Source of the DNA: Anaerolineales bacterium UBA3905
GTDB taxonomy: Bacteria > Chloroflexota > Anaerolineae > Caldilineales > Caldilineaceae
Reading direction: 5' to 3'
NCBI GenBank assembly: GCA_002391565.1
Contig: DGFH01000243.1
Location: 1 to 8,997, forward strand
DNA length: 8,997 nt
Under the pieces are notes generated by a model, which saw only the letters and a program-made list of their open reading frames with translations, was not told the origin of the DNA and made no database searches. The first letter of the stretch is position 1. The number at the start of each line of letters is the position of its first letter. Made by a program: the position numbers and the translations under genes. Positions 5,983 through 8,997 of the stretch are shown here, in pieces.

Positions 5983-7053
5983 TTGACAACCGCACCAGAC
6001 CACAACAAGATAACCAGTCGTCGTCCTGTCTCGATCCAGGACATTGCGACTGTTGCGGGCGTGTCACATTCGACGGTTTCGCGCGCCTTGCATAATAGTG
6101 AACTGATCAGCCCAGAAGTGCGTCAGCGCATTCAGCAACTCGCCCAGGCGATGGGATACACCCCAAACGCAGTGGCGCAAAGCCTGAAGGGGCAGCGCAC
6201 CGATACGGTTGGGCTGGTGATCACCTCCATCGCCGACCCATTCGCCGGTCGCGCGGTGCGCGGCATCGAGGAAGTGGCGCAGGCCAACCATGTTAGCCTC
6301 CTGCTCAGCGTCTCACACAATGATCCGGAACGAGAGATGGAGATCATCGAGACCTTTCACCGTCGCCGCGTGGATGGGGTGATTAGCGCCACCGCGCAAC
6401 TGCGCGGTGCTTATCTGCAACGGCTGACGCAAATGAAAATGCCGACCGTTTTTATCAACCAACAGGCAGACTCCGAAGCGGATCGGCTACATTCGGTGGA
6501 TGCCGACGACTACGACGGTGCGCGGCAGGCGGTCTCTCATTTGCTGGCGCTGGGGCACCGCAAGATCGGCTATCTGGGCGTAGGCAACCGCGCTCAGTCG
6601 AACCGGCGCCGCTTTGCCGGTTACTGTGACACGCTCTCCGCGGCAGGGATCGCCGTCGATGCGCAATGGGTGCGCATCGCTCCAACCATGAACAATCTCC
6701 GCGCTGATGATGTGCTCGATGGCCAGGCGATGCTGCCGGCGTTGCTCCCCAGTGGGGTGACGGCGGTCTTCTGCTACAACGATCAGATCGCCGTCGGCGC
6801 CTTGATGGCGTGCCGCGAACTTGGCATCGCTGTGCCGGAGCAATTGAGCGTCGTTGGCTACGACGACGTTGATCTGGCGCGCTACGTCACGCCACCGCTC
6901 ACCACGATTCACCAGCCTAAGCTTCGCCTCGGTGAGATCGCCATGCAGATGCTGCTCGATATTCTCGAAGGGAAACCGGTGCAAAGCCTCATCTTGCCGG
7001 TTGAACTCGTCGTGCGCCAGAGCGCGGCGCCGCCACGCACTGGCGCAATGTAA
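5983..7053 (+). CDS. LacI-family transcriptional repressor, probable inositol-catabolism regulator
   Basis: The product is 356 aa, full length for the family. Translation starts at TTG 5983, with AGAGG at 5973-5977; no ATG or GTG occurs before the helix-turn-helix, so this unusual start is the only sensible one. The DNA-binding domain spans about 16-69: SIQDIATVAGVSHSTVSRAL contains the two HTH helices, then the third helix and GYTPNAVAQSLKG with the hinge leucine. The periplasmic-binding-protein-like effector domain follows: TVGLVITSIADPFAG near 75, RRRVDGVI near 127, LALGHRKIGYLG near 188, FCYNDQIAVGAL near 263 and VVGYDDVDLARYVTPPLTTI near 290. It should bind TGCACACGTGTGCA at its own promoter and at the transaldolase promoter and release DNA on binding a small sugar or polyol. 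The link to inositol is inferred from iolB downstream. Confidence 0.92.
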   Translation: MTTAPDHNKITSRRPVSIQDIATVAGVSHSTVSRALHNSELISPEVRQRIQQLAQAMGYTPNAVAQSLKGQRTDTVGLVITSIADPFAGRAVRGIEEVAQANHVSLLLSVSHNDPEREMEIIETFHRRRVDGVISATAQLRGAYLQRLTQMKMPTVFINQQADSEADRLHSVDADDYDGARQAVSHLLALGHRKIGYLGVGNRAQSNRRRFAGYCDTLSAAGIAVDAQWVRIAPTMNNLRADDVLDGQAMLPALLPSGVTAVFCYNDQIAVGALMACRELGIAVPEQLSVVGYDDVDLARYVTPPLTTIHQPKLRLGEIAMQMLLDILEGKPVQSLILPVELVVRQSAAPPRTGAM

Positions 7054-7082
7054 TATTGCCGCCGACTTTTCCAATTTGGGTG

Positions 7083-7111
7083 TTGACAAGCGCCGCACCC
7101 TGTGTTATTGT
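7083..7111 (+). promoter_or_regulatory. Sigma70-type promoter of the transaldolase-iolB unit
   Basis: TTGACA at 7083-7088 (perfect -35) and TATTGT at 7106-7111 (4 of 6 to the -10 consensus) are separated by 17 bp. The predicted start, near 7118, lies three bases before the operator. The transcript would have a leader of about 177 nt before the transaldolase start. Confidence 0.75.
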
Positions 7112-7120
7112 ATTGCGCAG

Positions 7121-7140
7121 TTATGCACACGTGTGCATAA
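7121..7140. promoter_or_regulatory. LacI-family operator O2 (catabolic genes)
   Basis: TTATGCACACGTGTGCATAA is a perfect 20-bp palindrome containing the same 14-bp core as O1, with a central CG. It starts right after the predicted transcription start, a classic repressing position. The longer symmetry suggests tighter binding than at O1, so the catabolic genes may be more strongly repressed than the regulator itself. Confidence 0.9.
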
Positions 7141-7191
7141 ATCCCTTCATACATTATTCAAGTGTTGATTATGCTCTTGCCTGGCCTTAAC

Positions 7192-7288
7192 GGCGCAGGC
7201 TGCTGATGAATGCGCCGACGATGCGCGCGTAAGGAAATCGGTGCACCTCCGATTGATCTGGCCGCGCGCAGTTGCCTGTGCCTGGAGG
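7192..7288 (+). ncRNA. Structured 5' leader of the transaldolase mRNA, possible riboswitch
   Basis: Manual pairing finds a nested fold. Bases 7192-7200 pair with 7274-7282 (9 bp, one G-U). Bases 7222-7229 pair with 7263-7270 (8 bp, perfect). Bases 7236-7241 pair with 7249-7254 (AATCGG/CCGATT, 7-nt loop). The outer helix ends one base before the Shine-Dalgarno GGAGG (7284-7288). A competing hairpin, 7192-7197 with 7211-7216, excludes the outer helix, so a switch is conceivable. The stretch GGAA, then a stem with loop UGCACCU, then CUG and GCGCGCAG resembles the core of cobalamin riboswitches such as the one before E. coli btuB. The rest of that class is not evident and the gene has no B12 link, so the class is unproven. 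Confidence 0.35.
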
Positions 7289-7294
7289 AAAACC

Positions 7295-8367
<1,073 letters not shown>

Positions 8368-8368
<1 letters not shown>

Positions 8369-8436
8369 AGGATTGAGAGATTAAGCGATTAGGAGATTAA
8401 GAGATTGGAGATTAGAGATTAAGAGACTGGAGATTG
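8368..8436 (+). repeat. GAGATTA-type short tandem repeat, left arm
   Basis: About nine imperfect 7-8 bp units of consensus (R)GAGATTR run in tandem directly after the transaldolase stop. The last part, GAGACTGGAGATTG at 8423-8436, is exactly complementary to 8500-8513 in the opposite-strand cluster. The purine-rich composition is unlike anything else in the window. Confidence 0.85.
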
Positions 8437-8468
8437 CGGGACGGGCTTATATTGGGAACAAACACCGT

Positions 8469-8523
8469 CAATCTCCCAATCGCACAATCTCTAAATCTCC
8501 AATCTCCAGTCTCCAATCTCTAA
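8469..8523 (-). repeat. GAGATTA-type short tandem repeat, inverted right arm
   Basis: The same units appear on the opposite strand (CAATCTCC, AATCTCT and so on), starting about 32 bp after the left cluster. CAATCTCCAGTCTC at 8500-8513 pairs with 8423-8436 over 14 bp. The outer 8515-8523 pairs with 8412-8420 over 9 more after a small bulge. In the transcript this would form a long hairpin between transaldolase and iolB. It could slow exonucleases or reduce read-through; it has no U-tract, so it is not a standard terminator. Confidence 0.85.
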
Positions 8524-8542
8524 TTTTGTGAATTTTTCTGCG

Positions 8543-8997
8543 ATGAAACAATATACTGCACAAAATCTTGTTGTTCATCCTGGCAACTCTGCTGATCCGG
8601 ATGTCATCGTTGCGGTGACGCCAGAGAACGCGGGCTGGGAGACGATCCATTTCCAGGCGCGGCGGCTGGCGGCGGGGAAATCCTGGGCATTCCAGAGCGG
8701 CGCCAATGAGCTGGCGCTCGTCATGTTCGGCGGCGTGGTGGATGTGACGTCGAATCGCGGCGCGTGGCAGGGCGTAGGCGGGCGTGCCAATGTCTTCGCC
8801 GGACTGCCCCATGCGCTGTATCTGCCGCCGCAGACCGACTTCACCGTGCGCGCCGTCACTGACTGTGAATTTGCCGTGACGTGGGTGGCTTCGACCGCGG
8901 AGCACGCACCGGTGCTGATCACGCCCGCTGACGTGAGAGTCGAGATTCGCGGCGGCGACCACGCCACCCGCCAGATCAACCAGATCATGCCGCCGGG
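8543..8997 (+). CDS. iolB: 5-deoxy-glucuronate isomerase, 5' part only
   Basis: The first 151 residues are present and the frame is open at the window edge; full IolB is about 270 aa. IolB converts 5-deoxy-D-glucuronate to 2-deoxy-5-keto-D-gluconate in cytoplasmic myo-inositol degradation, before phosphorylation by IolC. The N-terminal half of the bicupin fold is readable: GWETIHFQARRLAAGKSW at about 31-48, ELALVMFGGVVDV at 56-68, then GGRANVFAGLPHALYLPP at 79-96, a hallmark of the family. RGGDHATRQINQIMPPG at 136-152 matches the RQI--I-PP segment ahead of the second cupin, whose metal-binding residues lie beyond the window. ATG 8543 is the natural start, but no good ribosome site precedes it (TTTTTCTGCG), so initiation may be weak. 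The remaining iol genes would be expected further right. Confidence 0.9.
   Translation, partial: MKQYTAQNLVVHPGNSADPDVIVAVTPENAGWETIHFQARRLAAGKSWAFQSGANELALVMFGGVVDVTSNRGAWQGVGGRANVFAGLPHALYLPPQTDFTVRAVTDCEFAVTWVASTAEHAPVLITPADVRVEIRGGDHATRQINQIMPP

Overview
The window looks like a fragment of a Chloroflexota (green non-sulfur lineage) genome, probably from a metagenome or a draft assembly. The base composition is moderately GC-rich. The secreted protein at the left edge carries an FLPLV motif followed by a long Thr/Pro linker, a style common in that phylum. The first 19 bases are not genomic: they match the Tn5/Nextera mosaic-end adapter exactly, so the contig begins at base 20.

Layout. (1) Bases 20-1235, minus strand: a two-gene unit, xanthine phosphoribosyltransferase (xpt) followed by the 5' part of a secreted LamG-like protein, joined by a 4-bp ATGA overlap. 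(2) Bases 1236-2668: a decayed region. It holds a frameshifted partial copy of a small gene with its upstream region, a truncated transposase remnant (IS4/IS1634-like), one intact six-helix membrane protein gene, and about 230 bp without a recognisable gene. (3) Bases 2618-5306, plus strand: a compact putative operon. It contains a conserved-type 84-aa protein of unknown function, a zinc-free medium-chain reductase (MDR) coupled to it by ATGA, a four-helix DUF6326-like membrane protein, and a second MDR paralogue. (4) Bases 5307-5906: mostly non-coding, with a truncated ribbon-helix-helix-type antitoxin and no toxin partner. (5) Bases 5907-8997, plus strand: a regulated sugar or polyol catabolic locus. 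It contains a LacI-family repressor, a transaldolase-family enzyme and iolB (5-deoxy-glucuronate isomerase, truncated by the window edge). IolB points to myo-inositol breakdown.

Regulation is unusually readable in the last block. Both the repressor gene and the transaldolase gene have consensus-like sigma70 promoters with 17-bp spacers. Each has a copy of TGCACACGTGTGCA, with the central CG expected of LacI-family operators, at or just after the predicted transcription start. The simplest reading is that the LacI protein represses itself and the catabolic genes and is released by an inositol-derived inducer. The transaldolase transcript also has a leader of about 175 nt that can fold into a nested set of helices ending against the Shine-Dalgarno sequence. 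Part of it resembles the core of a cobalamin riboswitch. Between the transaldolase and iolB lie two clusters of 7-8 bp GAGATTA-type repeats in opposite orientation, able to form a long hairpin.

The best candidates for something new are the transaldolase in an inositol locus, its structured leader, and the small-protein/MDR cassette with its decayed second copy.
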